Below are positions 21,700-32,641 of a stretch of 64,000 nucleotides of DNA, one piece after another. The notes beneath the pieces were generated by a model. That model was not told the origin of the DNA. It saw only the letters and a program-made list of their open reading frames with translations, and ran no database searches. Source of the stretch: Pleurodeles waltl (taxonomy: Eukaryota > Chordata > Amphibia > Caudata > Salamandridae); assembly GCF_031143425.1 (NCBI RefSeq), contig NC_090440.1, positions 1,269,621,123-1,269,685,122 on the forward strand, in the 5' to 3' direction. Positions within the stretch are counted from its first letter, which is position 1; the number at the start of each line of letters is the position of its first letter. A program made the translations under genes and the position numbers.

Positions 21700-22030
21700 T
21701 GACTAGAATGGCTCAACAAGGCAAAACACTTTCCTTCATCCTCGTGTTATTGCCCTTCTTATGTAAGCTAGATTCTACAACACATATAGAAATGCCAAAT
21801 CGCCATAATAGATTGTTTATGTGCATGAAGGGAAACCTTCCTGCATATAAACAATCTATCCCCTCAACGCAGGCACCTTTGCACTATGGTGCAAGGATGC
21901 CTGTGTTAGTGCAAGGAGCGTAATTCTGTGCTGGGGGAAATGCAGGGGTGCTCTGTATTCCTGTAAATACAGAACATGCCTGCATTTCAAAAGTGGCGCA
22001 GTCCAGCAATTTTGCTCTGAGCTGCAAAAC
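21700..22030. repeat. Interspersed repeat shared with 54060-54410
   Basis: Aligns by eye with 54060-54410 over a series of shared phrases, for example GACTGTTTATGT versus GATTGTTTATGT, then CCCCTCAACGCAGGCAC versus CCCCTCAACACAGACAC, then ATGCCTGTGTT. Clearly diverged. Probably non-coding interior of one DNA-transposon family. Confidence 0.6.
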
Positions 22031-22189
22031 TTTAGAAAAAATCAGGGCCTCAGCGTTTAACATGTCCTACACAACTCTCAGAGGGTGGTCCACCAACAAC
22101 TGTCACACACCTCCATGTACCATTTGGGAATGGGCAAAAAAGTGAACATATACAACATATGAGGCATGTCTGTGATAATCATGTTTGAG

Positions 22190-22359
22190 TATTTTTGCAT
22201 CAAAAGTATAGTGCTGGCTTGCGCCATTCCAGGATGCGACCAAGGTGCAAACTCCAATATTTTGACCTTAGACGTGTCTAGCGTGAAAATATAAATATGG
22301 AGTTCGTTTTGTGCTGAATTTGCATATAAATTCAGCGCAAATGGAGTATAAGTATGCCC
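22190..22359. mobile_element. Right end of a GCATATTTATACTCC-type MITE, degraded
   Basis: Ends in GGAGTATAAGTATGCCC, the right terminus seen at 1349 and 3800 with one change. An AATTTGCATATAAATTC hairpin precedes it. The left end is not identifiable. Confidence 0.55.
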
Positions 22360-22361
22360 TG

Positions 22362-23300
22362 AAGTATCTGGAATTTCCCTGATGAGAGCACAGGTACAAC
22401 TAATATGTTTGGAACAGAAGAGGCAAAATGGAACTGTGACGGGCAGCTGTCAATGTGCCAGGATACATACGGTGAAGTAATATGTGCTACATTTTACAAG
22501 ATTATTTGTGACAGACATCACCGATGACAGTTGATGTTCCATTCTTACTTGTCAGAGATTTCATATACATACACAATGTGATTGTCAGGAACAGGGGATG
22601 ATTAATGTTTTGAGTAGATTATGTCATATTGCAGCCAATCTGACAGTACTTATTCATAGAGCATACACATGGTCATACATGTAAATCAATACAGAGAGCA
22701 TACCCTAAGGCATTCCTCTAACTTGGCTAGTGCACACATGAGAAAACCCAGACACTCCATCAAAATGGACACCTTATTGTCTACAACTAACAGGATTTAT
22801 TAGTACTTAAAAACAACTCCTTATTAAAACCTAACAAAGAGACAATCCTACACTAAGCTAATCTTTACTAATTTATTTAAAGATGCACCTTCAACTATTT
22901 ACCCTAATCTAACCCTATCTTATCATTTAATGCCACACACTAAACATTGTCCTCCCACCCCCTTAAGAGACAAGATACGAGTAGGACAACATTAACCAAA
23001 GCTACACATATACTAGTTTAACCTATATCCTAAACAATTATATATATTTTGTAATTTTTAAAATAAATTAAATTTTTCTTTTGTCTTTAAATTTTTGTTC
23101 ACATAGAGCCCCATACATAACACCCACCCAACCCCCCCAAAACACAAAAAGATGCTCAAACCCACCCAGAACTATACTTACTTTATTCTACAACTAACCT
23201 AATCTGTTACCTAACCTATCATCACCCACATAAAAATCACTAAAACTAAATACAAAATACAACGATAGAAGGGAAGGATCTGGAAGGCTGTGTATTTACA
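22362..23300. other. AT-rich, C-rich intervening sequence
   Basis: No gene. Contains an AT-rich stretch (23041-23095) and C-rich ACCCACCC runs (23120-23165). Possibly the 3' portion of the Harbinger-like gene remnant that follows on the minus strand. Confidence 0.35.
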
Positions 23301-23309
23301 TGATTACAG

Positions 23310-23677
23310 CTTCTTCAGCTTCTTTTTGCAATATTTTAACAATTTGAACTTGTTAGCATTGTCCTGCTTTGGCCAACCTCAGCATAATGGCTGGCATGTC
23401 CCTCCTCATGTCTGCCTCAAGGTTTGATGATGTGGTTGGTGCAGGTGGCTGCTGCGGTGGCTGTGTTGCCATAGGTGCTGTCGATGTGGAGGGGGGTGGA
23501 CCAGCTGTGGCACCCCTTATGTTGTACCCAATGTGTTCTGCACTGTTGCAGCCTGTTTAGGAGGTCTCCCATGTGGGAAGTCAAGCCATGCCCCCAATGA
23601 CATTTCCCTCTGATATCTCCTGGTGTCTTCCAGTAGCCTGCCTGTACCTCCATAATGTGGGGTAAACGCTCTGCCAT
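23310..23677 (-). pseudogene. Minus-strand remnant resembling a Harbinger accessory protein
   Basis: A minus frame at 23677-23417 starts MAERLPHIMEVQ, is Gly/His/Thr-rich and ends with HIIKP before a stop. A second frame continues to about 23310. The surroundings (Harbinger terminus at 23859, Myb-like debris at 20.9 kb) suggest the distal part of a Myb-like accessory gene, but there is no diagnostic domain in view. Confidence 0.3.
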
Positions 23678-23858
23678 CTAATTAAAAGCACATTTCTGTG
23701 CTGTGGTCATAGTGGCAGCTAAAACTTTAGAAAAACATGGCATCAAATATAGCAATGGGTAGAGATAGAACAAACATGCAGTGTACACAGAATCCTCAAA
23801 TGACACATGCCGTCCACCAGACATTCCACAACATTGTCAATAACCAATTCAAGACTAA

Positions 23859-24320
23859 GGCCCTCATTACAACCCTGGCGGTCGGTGTTAAAGCGGCGGT
23901 AACACCGCCAACAAGCCGGCGGAAATAAATGGGATTATGACCACGGCGTAAACCGCTAACATAGACAGCCACCTTAATACTCCGACTGCCACGGCGGTAG
24001 CAACAAACCCAGCGGCGGTCACCGCCAATAGACAGGCAGAAGACAAAGTACCGCCCACCCTATCATGAGAGGCCAATCCGCCAGATTTCCCGGGGCGGTA
24101 CCAACTACATCAAAAGCATGGCGGAAACTGTACATTGAAGGGGAACCACTCACCTTCTGACACTCCAAGAAGAACCAGGACGCCATGGAGCCCGAATTGC
24201 AGATCCTCCCCATGTTGGTGTATCATCTCATACACCATGAAGTAGAAAGAAGGCGGCGACAATGGTGAGTACTGCACTTAGCACACAGGGGAGGGGAGGA
24301 GGGAAAAGAGAGTGACACAC
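23859..24320 (+). mobile_element. Left end of a GGCCCTCATTA-type Harbinger element
   Basis: GGCCCTCATTACAACC follows a TAA triplet (23856-23858), the same start as the complete 617-bp MITE at 32642 (GGCCCTCATTCTGACC). GGCGG/CCGCC words recur as hairpin arms over the next 250 bp. No matching right end is visible before the repeat at 26340, so the element is incomplete or very large. Confidence 0.55.
24187..24266 (+). pseudogene. Possible first exon of a Harbinger transposase
   Basis: An ATG at 24187 opens a frame reading MEPELQILPMLVYHLIHH then EVERRRRQ. It ends at the consensus splice donor ATG|GTGAGT (24268-24273). A short Leu-rich start followed by an Arg cluster is how transposase N-termini of PIF/Harbinger elements often begin; compare the Arg-rich start at 52315. 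It lies inside an element whose terminus is Harbinger-like. No downstream transposase exon was found, so it is probably orphaned. Confidence 0.35.
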
Positions 24321-24741
24321 ACATGCAACATGCAACACACACCCTCAACCTCACCCACAACACCATACACACTAACACAACCAAAAACATTACTGATACA
24401 CCCCGTCACCCCCTGGAAGAACGCAAGGACAAAAGGAAATGAGTTTAACCAGTGGTATATTGGAACATTCAGATATAGCAATAGATTTTCAAATAATCAT
24501 TAAATAAAAAATATTACATTATTTACACAAGGCGTAGACTGTCCCTTGAAAATGTCCGTGGACTAATGGCCCCAAAAAGCATGGGCGAAGCCCACACATG
24601 AGATCTGCCTCAAAATGGAGAGAACACTGCAGGGGCATAAGGTCGAAAAAACACAGGCACCTCTGGGGGGAGGGGGAGGGGAAGGGGGTCACCTCAGCCA
24701 GAAGATGGTACGATGTCACTGCTCCTCGAGGGGGCTCCATG

Positions 24742-25130
24742 CCCACTGCTTGGTCCTGGGGAGTGCAAAGGCACAGCCTCTCAAGTCTCTCAAGTGGGTG
24801 GGTTGCCCACTGCTTGGTCCTGGGGAGTGCAAAGCCACAGTCTCTCAAGTGGGTGGTCTGCCCAGTGCCTGGTCCTGGGGAGTGCAAAGCCACAGTCTCT
24901 CAAGTGGGTAGTTTGCCCATTGGTTCTGGTGGGGGCTTAGTGCCCAGAGTTCTTCATCCTGCCAAGGATAGTGATAGCAGATGCATGTTTCCACTGGTTC
25001 TGGAGGGGGCTTTGTGCCCAGAGTTCTTCATCCTGCCAAGGATAGTGATAGTGGATGCATGTCTCCACTGGTTCTGGAGGGGGCTTTGTGCCCAGTGATG
25101 CTGCACCTGGGGTGTGGCAGTTAACATTCT
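24742..25130. repeat. Two adjacent minisatellites (55-bp and 74-bp units)
   Basis: A unit with GGTCCTGGGGAGTGCAAAG and CTCTCAAGTGGGTGG repeats about three times from 24742 to 24915 (spacing 64, 55 and 55 bp). A second unit with TGGTTCTGG.GGGGGCTT and CATCCTGCCAAGGATAGTG repeats from about 24920 (starts at 24920, 24995 and 25069). The second array forms the C-terminal repeats of the minus-strand frame 26138-24954. Confidence 0.85.
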
Positions 25131-26138
25131 CTCACCTGGGTGTCTGAGCCACGAGATATACATGGAACAGGTAGCATGATACTCCATGGAGGCAGAGCTA
25201 CACTCCATCCTGCGGCGACTTAGGCTGCAAACTGCTGGTAATGCCAGTGCTGGTGTTAGTGCCTCATGTGGTGTGTCCAGGGACCGGGACATCACCTGCA
25301 GACTCAGACGGCTGCCCACTGGGGATGCTGCTGATGTCCGATGTAGTGGTACCGGCTGGGGAGGTGGCGGTGCAGATGGTGGTGCAGGTGGCGGTGGCTG
25401 CAGCACTGGCTGCGGCGTTGGCTTCGGCGGAGATGCTGGCGGTGCTGCCCATGGTGCAGGTGTCTGTAGTGGTGGAGGGAGACAGCAGACCATCTCCAGC
25501 AGCCTCAGATGGCTGATCCTTGGGGAGGATGCTGTAGACTGACGTTGTGGCAGCGGCGGTGCAGATGGCGGTGCAGGTGGCGTGCAGGTGGCGGTGCAGG
25601 TGGAGGTCGTTGCGGCGGTGGTGACCGTGGCACAGGTTGCTGGAATCACCAGCCCCTCATCAGGAGGCTTCGTGCCCTGAGTTGACTTGGCCTTTGTCTT
25701 GTGTCCCTTCCCCACCTTGCTAGTCGCTGCTGGGACCTTGGGACTGTCCTCTTTGGGTTCGGATGACGCCTTGCTGGGTGGGTGGTGCGACTTTCTCCTG
25801 CTGAATGCCGCCCCCTTCTTGACCTTGGCAGGTGGCAGAATCGGGTGGTCCTTCCCATCTGTAGGTGGCACACTGGCAGCTCTGACAGGTGCCCCCTTCG
25901 ATTCCCCTGGACTTGCAGGGACCACATCGGACGCAGATTTGGTGGCTGAGATGCTGGCCTGGGATCTAGACATCCGGGCCCTAGGGGAAGGACGGGGGAG
26001 GTGTAGTGAAGAGGTCAATATTAGCCAGGAAAAGTTTCTTTGACACACTGGGACGGGCAGATGGAGGGGGTGTGGGAGTGGAGTAAGAGGTAGTGGTTGT
26101 AGGAGGTGTACGTCTGCTGAGTTTGGGTGAAGGTGCAT
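24954..26138 (-). CDS. Pro/Ser/Ala/Thr-rich open frame of 394 codons, unrecognised
   Basis: Uninterrupted minus-strand frame. The N-terminal third is basic and Ser/Lys-rich (ARMSRSQASISATKSA, KVKKGAAFSRRKSHHPP, SKVGKGHKTKAKS). The middle is Ala/Pro/Thr low complexity (PPPPAPPSAPPPPQP). The C-terminal 60 residues are translations of the 74-bp minisatellite. No fold or catalytic motif was recognised. The upstream frame at 26238-25981 is of the same composition in another register, which suggests a frameshift. It may be the disordered part of a transposon accessory protein, because Harbinger termini lie nearby, or a compositional open frame with no product. Confidence 0.3.
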   Translation of the reverse strand: MHLHPNSADVHLLQPLPLTPLPHPLHLPVPVCQRNFSWLILTSSLHLPRPSPRARMSRSQASISATKSASDVVPASPGESKGAPVRAASVPPTDGKDHPILPPAKVKKGAAFSRRKSHHPPSKASSEPKEDSPKVPAATSKVGKGHKTKAKSTQGTKPPDEGLVIPATCATVTTAATTSTCTATCTPPAPPSAPPLPQRQSTASSPRISHLRLLEMVCCLPPPLQTPAPWAAPPASPPKPTPQPVLQPPPPAPPSAPPPPQPVPLHRTSAASPVGSRLSLQVMSRSLDTPHEALTPALALPAVCSLSRRRMECSSASMEYHATCSMYISWLRHPGERMLTATPQVQHHWAQSPLQNQWRHASTITILGRMKNSGHKAPSRTSGNMHLLSLSLAG

Positions 26139-26339
26139 GGGCTGGAGGCTGTTGTGAGGTGGATAGGTGTTGAGTGGGTGTGTGCCTGCGTTTGTGTACT
26201 TTGGGAGGAGGGCTCACAGACACACTGGGAGAGGACACAGTGGACGTGTGAATGGTTGTGGGGGTGGTGATTGCTCATGATCAGTGTGTTGTGATGGGCA
26301 TGCTGGTGATGGAGGCAGTGGCTGATGATGTAGTGCATG

Positions 26340-26870
26340 CAGATTATAATTGTAATAGTATTTATGTAGCGCTTACTACCCCTGATGAGGCGTCAACTCG
26401 CTTTTCGGCGAGTAGCACGCTACTCCGGAACCCAACAAGAATTAGTGATGAATTAGTATCAGGAAATATGAGTACAGTTTTAGAGTTATTATGAGTTCAT
26501 TTGAGCCGCGGATATGAGAGTTTGTTACTTAGATTTACTGGAGTAATGGAGGGGTGGAGGAGGAAAGAAATCCAGAAGTGTTAATTGGGAGTATATCCCT
26601 CATTTACTCATCCCAAAGGCTTGGGATGAGTAAAAGGGGATGGAGGAGGGAAGAGTCTGTGGAAGGGTTAGGGAGATCATAGTAGCAGGGTGAGATAAAT
26701 GAGGGCAAATTTAGTAGGGTTGTTTGGGAGGTCATGGTAGTAGAGTGAGGTTTGGTGAGTTAGATGTGGAAGCGGAGGGAAGAGCTTAGGCAGAGTTTTT
26801 TAGGAGATGAAAGTAGTAGAATGGATTTGGGATGAGTCAAAGTGGGAATGGAGGATCGATTGATTTGAGA
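26340..26870. repeat. Interspersed repeat starting TTTATGTAGCGCTTACTACC, with G-rich tandem tail
   Basis: The opening phrase resembles a widely dispersed amphibian repeat in my memory, but the family cannot be confirmed. From about 26590 a purine-rich segment with recurring GGGATGAGT, GGAGGGAAGAG and GTAGTAGA words follows, a diverged tandem repeat of roughly 100-120 bp. Non-coding. Confidence 0.5.
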
Positions 26871-26992
26871 CATGACATATGATGATGGGTAGATAAGTTT
26901 GATAAGATGAGAGCAGGGATTGATAGATATCTAGTATAACAACCCACCCAGGAGCCAAGTAATGACCCACTTACATTCCAAGCACAGAACAA

Positions 26993-27085
26993 CATACACA
27001 CATACATACATATATATAGATATATATACACACATACACACACACATAAATACACACACATATGCACACATATATGTACATACAA
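26993..27085. repeat. CA/TA microsatellite
   Basis: Impure (CA)n, (CATA)n and (TA)n tract. The minus strand yields a Tyr/Val/Cys-rich frame (27085-26837) that is not a gene. Confidence 0.9.
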
Positions 27086-27220
27086 TACATAATTAGAACC
27101 ATGGGTAAATATAATTAGTCAAGCAGGTTTAAAGAGTGTGTGAGTATTTTATTGTTATGACATAGTAGCGATACATATTTTGGGGAATGTCATCTTTTTT
27201 TCTCCCAGAAAGCAGAGAAC

Positions 27221-28140
27221 CTAGCTTTTTGAGGTGGTAATCTTAAAAAAATGGGACTCTGAGTATTTTGACAGGAACTGGAGATGATTCTGTAAACCTT
27301 TGGGAGTTGGATAAAAAATGATGATGTCATCAGCGTATACCAGACAACATATTGGGTACCCACCTAATTGCGGGGGAAAGCCCTTGCTCTGAGACAGGGA
27401 AGAAGGAAGATCAGATATATAAGGAAAAAAGCAAGGGCGCCAGTAGGCAACCTTGCTGTAGTTCATTCAGAGTGAGTATATCGGATAGACCTTTATCACC
27501 CCCTAGAAGGATTCTACACCAAGTATTAGAGTGGAGAGCTATTATTAACTCTAAGAGAAAATAAGGCATCCCCATGCTGGCCAACGTTTTCCATAACAGA
27601 TCTCTGTCCACTTTATCAAATGCAGTGGAAAAATCAATGAAGGTGGCATATACCACCCTGCCTCTCAGTTTCACATATTTTTCTGAGATAACTTGTAACA
27701 CGGCAATGTTGTCCAGGGTACTATGATTGCGCCTAAGCCCAGCTTGTTCCAGGGGAATAGGGTTATTCTCCTCTGCCCAGGAGACAAGTCTAGAAGGCAG
27801 ACATTTGGTGAATATTTTACCAACTGCATCCAAGAGGACAGTTTTGATCGCCCTTTTTGTGTAGGGGTACAATAATGCTACCAACCCAGGAGGGAGGAAT
27901 GCTTCTGGAGAGGCAGCATCTCCTGAAGACCACATATAAGATCTTGCTCCACAAACAAATGTCTTGTTTTATTACAGAGATGGGAAGTTCGTCAGGTCCC
28001 ATTGCAGCAGTGGAACGCATAGAACGGATGGCAAGATCTATCTCTTTTATTGAAGGAGGGGTGAGAGAGTGCATCTCTTTACTTTTGAAGGCCCGGAACA
28101 ATTTAACCCCATTTGAAGCATAAAGGAAAGCAATAAATTC
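27221..28140 (-). pseudogene. LINE reverse transcriptase domain, duplicate copy
   Basis: Same blocks as at 4.9-5.8 kb: GPDELPISVIK, SWVGSIIVPLHKKGD, FIDFSTAFDKVDR, QQGCLLAPLLFSLYI and LVYADDIIIF. The catalytic Asp residues are kept and the frame breaks are shared with block A. The thumb region is cut off by the block boundary at 27181. Confidence 0.85.
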
Positions 28141-29286
28141 AGATCAGCTGGCTTCTGCTATTGTTGCAGGTGATGATCGAACTCTAGACCCACAAACATC
28201 ACCCATCAATGCCCAAAAAGGCCTTGCCTGACCCTTTACTGTGGCTTCCCGGAGCTGGATCCAAAGTCTATCCCCAGATTATTTTGTGAGGCGGGCCTTC
28301 AGACTCATCTTTCTCCTTTTTAACAGAGCTACCCTGACTTTCCTTTCCCCTGAGTAAACTAAATACTGAGACCTGACCAAATTATGTGTGGTTGGTCGTT
28401 CTCTGGACGTTTTTTAACTCTCCGGAGGGAGAGGTAGTTAACAGCTGCTCCATTAATTTGGAAAATTTCTGCAGCTCCATCCCCTCCCAACTAATCGGGT
28501 CAGCAAGCACGGATACTAACATCACCGATACACCTGTGACCCTTTTAAAGTTCCGCTGTGTCCTCCCTGTCTTTTTATCAAAGCTCAGAGTTAACTCACC
28601 TAACTTCCAAGACTCCGTCAATGGTATGTTTGTTTCTAGAGTGATAAGAAGCAAGTTGTTGTCGCTATGAGGGGTATATATAATCTCAAGGTCATCCAGT
28701 AGACAGTAGGTGGAATAGCCAAGCACCAAATAATCTAAAATTGCCCTCCCCCGAAGAAATATGTGTGAAAGAAGCGGGAAAATCAGAGGGAGGCCTACAA
28801 TCATCAATTATGCAATCGTTTTTCTTAAGAAGGCTGAGGAGAAGTTACCCTCTGTTGGTTTTTATTGAGGGAGGAAAAACGCTAACTGGGATTTGAAGCT
28901 TAGCTTCTCTCTCTACGCTTCACACATTTAGCATAAGGCATGGTTAAATTTTTTGCAATTCAGATCTCCCGCTAGTACTATAAATGGGGAAACTCACTGT
29001 CTCATGCATCCTCAAGATAGGCGAAGACCGTTTGTAACAAGGAATCATGGGCTGCCTCAGGAGGGACATAGACCTTAATTATTAGCAACTGGGTTGATCC
29101 TCGAACAGTATTATGCAATTGAATGGTTAAGGCCATAAAAAGATTACTAGGATCTTTATAGCAAGCATAATCCCACTTAAGTGTATTAGACAGATTAGGT
29201 CAGGATTTAACGAGCAAAGATAGGATAGTTTTTCCCTGCTGAATTTTACCCTTGCTGCGTTCCAGGAAATAATTTTGAGACCTCTG

Positions 29287-30180
29287 TTAGGTAGAGGTTT
29301 GGGGCAGGGTCCTGGGCCACCGCACCTGAGTTGGGGCACCCGGGAGCCAAACCCATTCATCCAGGACATTAATATCTTTTTGCTTAGGTGCAGATCGTAA
29401 TTCCTGTAATAACACCCGCCTATCATTCCCTATTAGGGAGACTTTAAGAGCCTGCAGATCTCTCGATCTAAACACAGTATGTCCAGTGTATTTAAAATGC
29501 TCAGGAGATAGGGGACAATTAAAGACCTGATTCACTACCTTATCCCCACGGGCAACAGCGTTACTCAAGAAAGGTACTACTTCAATCCCATGACATTGCA
29601 AAAAGTCAGCATTCAAAAGGACCAAGTTTGCTGAATGCATGGAGCGGAATGTAATTCTAGCCCTAAATCCTGCATTAGAGACCAATAGGGAGACTCGGAC
29701 AATGTCATGGCTTGAAATACGTTTCAATGACCTGGACTCCGAGAAACATCTTAACAGAGTAGATCTGTTTAGGGTTAGGTTTGTATCAAAAATAGGCAAC
29801 AAGTCTACTATGTGGGTGCCCACGTTATGACCTATTAAAGGAGCTCCTTCCCCAGCTGAAGAGACATTATTGTCATTAAGCTTAACCACAGGCCTTGGAG
29901 GCGAAAAAGGCATAGCTGTTGGATTCAAAGCTGAAGGAATTCCCAAGGGAAGGGTGGGAGACAAATCAGTTTTATGCTCCCTTACTGGCTTCCTGGTGGA
30001 AACACTAGGTCGTAACAGGACGTAGAGGATATCTCTGGGTGTATTTGTTGGGGGGGCTATCAACTCAGGAAAAAGTACTTTCCTTCTACCTTTCTTATTA
30101 TTCCAACGATTTGATCTTTTCGATCTTTTGGTTCTTTTCCCATCTTTAATATAGTCTCTCTTCTTTTTTCCTTCTCCCAT
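29287..30180 (-). CDS. LINE ORF1 protein, 297 codons, open
   Basis: ATG at 30180, open to a stop at 29287-29289. The N-terminus is Lys/Arg-rich (GEGKKKRDYIKD, KRTKRSKRSNRW), followed by a Pro/Ser linker and a C-terminal half from about residue 120 with alternating hydrophobics (SHDIVRVSLLVSNAGF, ARGDKVVNQVFNC). In a LINE this protein would coat the transcript. The block A copy differs by a TAG at codon 6, so this is the less damaged version. It has no partner ORF2 in working order. The frame overlaps the start of the endonuclease frame. Confidence 0.65.
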   Translation of the reverse strand: MGEGKKKRDYIKDGKRTKRSKRSNRWNNKKGRRKVLFPELIAPPTNTPRDILYVLLRPSVSTRKPVREHKTDLSPTLPLGIPSALNPTAMPFSPPRPVVKLNDNNVSSAGEGAPLIGHNVGTHIVDLLPIFDTNLTLNRSTLLRCFSESRSLKRISSHDIVRVSLLVSNAGFRARITFRSMHSANLVLLNADFLQCHGIEVVPFLSNAVARGDKVVNQVFNCPLSPEHFKYTGHTVFRSRDLQALKVSLIGNDRRVLLQELRSAPKQKDINVLDEWVWLPGAPTQVRWPRTLPQTST

Positions 30181-30371
30181 GGACAATGGTAGAAAAGTAT
30201 TTTATTAGTTAATAAAAACCATAAAAAACACATCTGAAAGAAACAGGTACATATATCTATTGACCTAAAATGTACAAGCACTAAAATATAAACAGGAAAC
30301 ACAAAATAGAATGAACCCCTCTTAAATAAAACAAAGTGAACCTAAGTGCAATATTAGAATCGAAAAACCTA

Positions 30372-30527
30372 GGCCCATATTTATACTTTTTTAACTCTGC
30401 ATTTGCGCCGCTTTTTGACGCAAAAACGAAGCAAACTTACAAACTGTAATTGTATTTTGTACGTTTGTGCCACATTTGCGTAAAAAAATGACGTAAATGC
30501 GGCGCTAAAAAAGTATAAATATGGGCC
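30372..30527. mobile_element. 156-bp palindromic MITE, duplicate copy
   Basis: Same element and CTA target duplication (30369-30371 and 30528-30530) as at 8043-8198. A few substitutions weaken the inner stem. Confidence 0.88.
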
Positions 30528-30530
30528 CTA

Positions 30531-31225
30531 TTGTTTTAAGAAGGCTGACGAGATGAACAAAAACTAACTCTAGGAAAGGCGGCCTAATATTTAAAGGATG
30601 CATTTGAGGTAGACAAGGCCCCTACATCACCGATAACTGATGTCTGTGGGGTGAATTCTGGTATTATGAGACTGGACAATTATCTTTTTTGCTTAGGGGG
30701 TGTTGAATGAATTTGCTGGGGCCACCAGGGTTGTAAAGATTCTCAGGAACTGAATTAATCTGGTGCTCAACCTTTCATTACTTGGGTCAAGGGCTGTTAT
30801 GACAGCCGACCTGCTCCTAGGATGTTAAATTAATTTCTCAGTAGTTCCCTTTGCTGGTGTCCCAAAACTGGGCAAACGCAAACTATATGGATTAGGGTCT
30901 CCCTAGTCTGATGGCATAATCTACAAACCTGTCATTGCCATCCTACCTCTCTTTTCCATTTTGGGAGAAGATCCAGAGTTTGTAAATCTCCCAACCTCAT
31001 CGGTAGGAGGGCCAATTTCGTTTTTCGTGCTAGTGTGGCGGATAGGATACAAGGTTCCTTATCCCATGCATACGAATTTAAGATTAACCATCCATGAGAT
31101 CGGTTTGATAGAACCTCCATGTATTCTAGCCGGCTTAAAATCTTAGCCGATTTGTTGGCTCCTTTTTTGAAGGCTAACGCTGGTAATGTGCTGCCCCACA
31201 AATCACCCAGTTTAAGCCCCAGCAT
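30531..31225 (-). pseudogene. LINE 3' end with CCHC-like motif, duplicate copy
   Basis: Counterpart of 8202-8896. The minus frame 31225-30932 leads, after the same frameshift, into the RLCHQTRETLIHI motif. No new lesion was noted. Confidence 0.65.
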
Positions 31226-31794
31226 GACATTCTGAGCAGCATCAACCCTTCAGGATCCCACCTAGATGTGCCTCCTCACAGAAATAGCTGAAGCACTACA
31301 ACAATGAAAGGAAATGTCAGTCAATCACCTGTCTCGCTTCTCCATAGATGAGAATGTCGACAGTGCAGTCAGAATTCACCTGGCTTTCATCTGCTAATGT
31401 CTGAAAATTACTTTACAAGGACTGGAATGTATGAGATGCTTAGGCTGAAACTCTCAAGACAGAATTAGATGCTGAGAAAAAAACACTCTTTATATTGCTG
31501 CATCCTCATTTGTATCAACATCAGGCGTTCTCTTAAATCTTAAAATATGAAACCACAAGAAGGAAGTCCTATCATCTGAGAGTCCACTCTTATTGAATAA
31601 GGATATTCTTCCTGAAAGTTTTTCAAAGGATATCTTTTGGAGAGAGAAAAGAGGAAAAAAAGGTGTCTCTGTCTTTCCACTCTTTAGTTTAAATGTTTCT
31701 GATAGAAGGATGGTGAGATAAAGATTCAGGTTCTTTGAACTGATATTGCATGAAGAAACTCTCATCTAGTACTGCTGTTTCAGGAAAACACAAA

Positions 31795-32108
31795 GGGGCA
31801 GATTTAAGAGCCCCTGGCACCTCCTTTCACAACATTAGTGTCATTTTTTTTATGCTAATGTGGTAAACGAGGCCAAAATCGCCACGCCAAATTTACAAAG
31901 TGGCACAATGCATGTATTGCACCACTTTGTAGCCCTTTGCACTACATTATGCCTGCAGCAGGCATAATGGTTGGAAAGGGGGCATTCCCCCATTAAGGAG
32001 GGGCAAATAAGTGACTCAAAGAAACCTAAGAGATTGGTGTTGTTTCTTTCAGCACTTTTAACGCCTGTTAAACACTGATTGCAGCTCCACTTTTCTTAAA
32101 TTAGGCCC
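31795..32108. mobile_element. MITE, duplicate of 9466-9779
   Basis: Same termini and AAA flanks. The stem reads TTTTTTTATGCTAATG here instead of TTTTTTTAAAGCTAATG, which is closer to other family members. Confidence 0.78.
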
Positions 32109-32641
32109 AAAGTCTGTCTGAAGTGGGTATATAGCTCCACAAAGTCAGGCTCCTGGATATAATGAACATTTATTTTTCAGACTCAACCTCCGCAGGATCT
32201 GAAACTCTGGATTGTGTATTTGGCAGTAATTGAACCTTCAAGGCAGCAGTCACTGGCTTGATTTATCATTTCCTGAAGTTCATGTGGAGAAGGGTTTGGT
32301 TCTCTCACAGGATCCTCCACCCAGCAATCTCCACTTTAGGGTATTTTTTAATGTGTCCCTTTTTAATGAACTCCTTACTTCCTTCTTCCTCAAAGGTCGA
32401 GCAATGATGCCTTAGAAGAAGCAGTCTTCCCTAATACCTCCAGATAGAAGATGAAACTGCACAAGATTTGAAAAAATTAAAGCCTTCCTTGATTTGTTTT
32501 GGAGGAGCAAACACCAAGCAGGTAAGCCCAACCCAAAGCTTAACTCAAAAGATTGAACATTAAATTGAGTATGTGCAATGAATTAAAAAGAAAACATGCT
32601 GGCTTAGCACAGCTGGTACCCTTATTAAAATGCCTGACATA

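Larger units (their letters stand above)
27181..30180 (-). mobile_element. LINE, duplicate copy, 3' end lost at the block B boundary
   Basis: Same element as 4225-7851 with about 1% substitutions. It stops at 27181, where unrelated sequence with a CA/TA microsatellite begins, so about 620 bp of its 3' end is missing. The endonuclease (about 29320-28380) and RT (28101-27221) frames are broken in the same places as in block A, hence before duplication. Confidence 0.85.

Noticed and set aside
24598..25098. Plus-strand 166-codon frame with repeated WGVQSHSLSS-type words
   Set aside because: It is a translation of the 55-bp and 74-bp minisatellites.
26837..27085. Minus-strand Tyr/Val/Cys-rich frame as a membrane peptide
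   Set aside because: It reads a CA/TA microsatellite.
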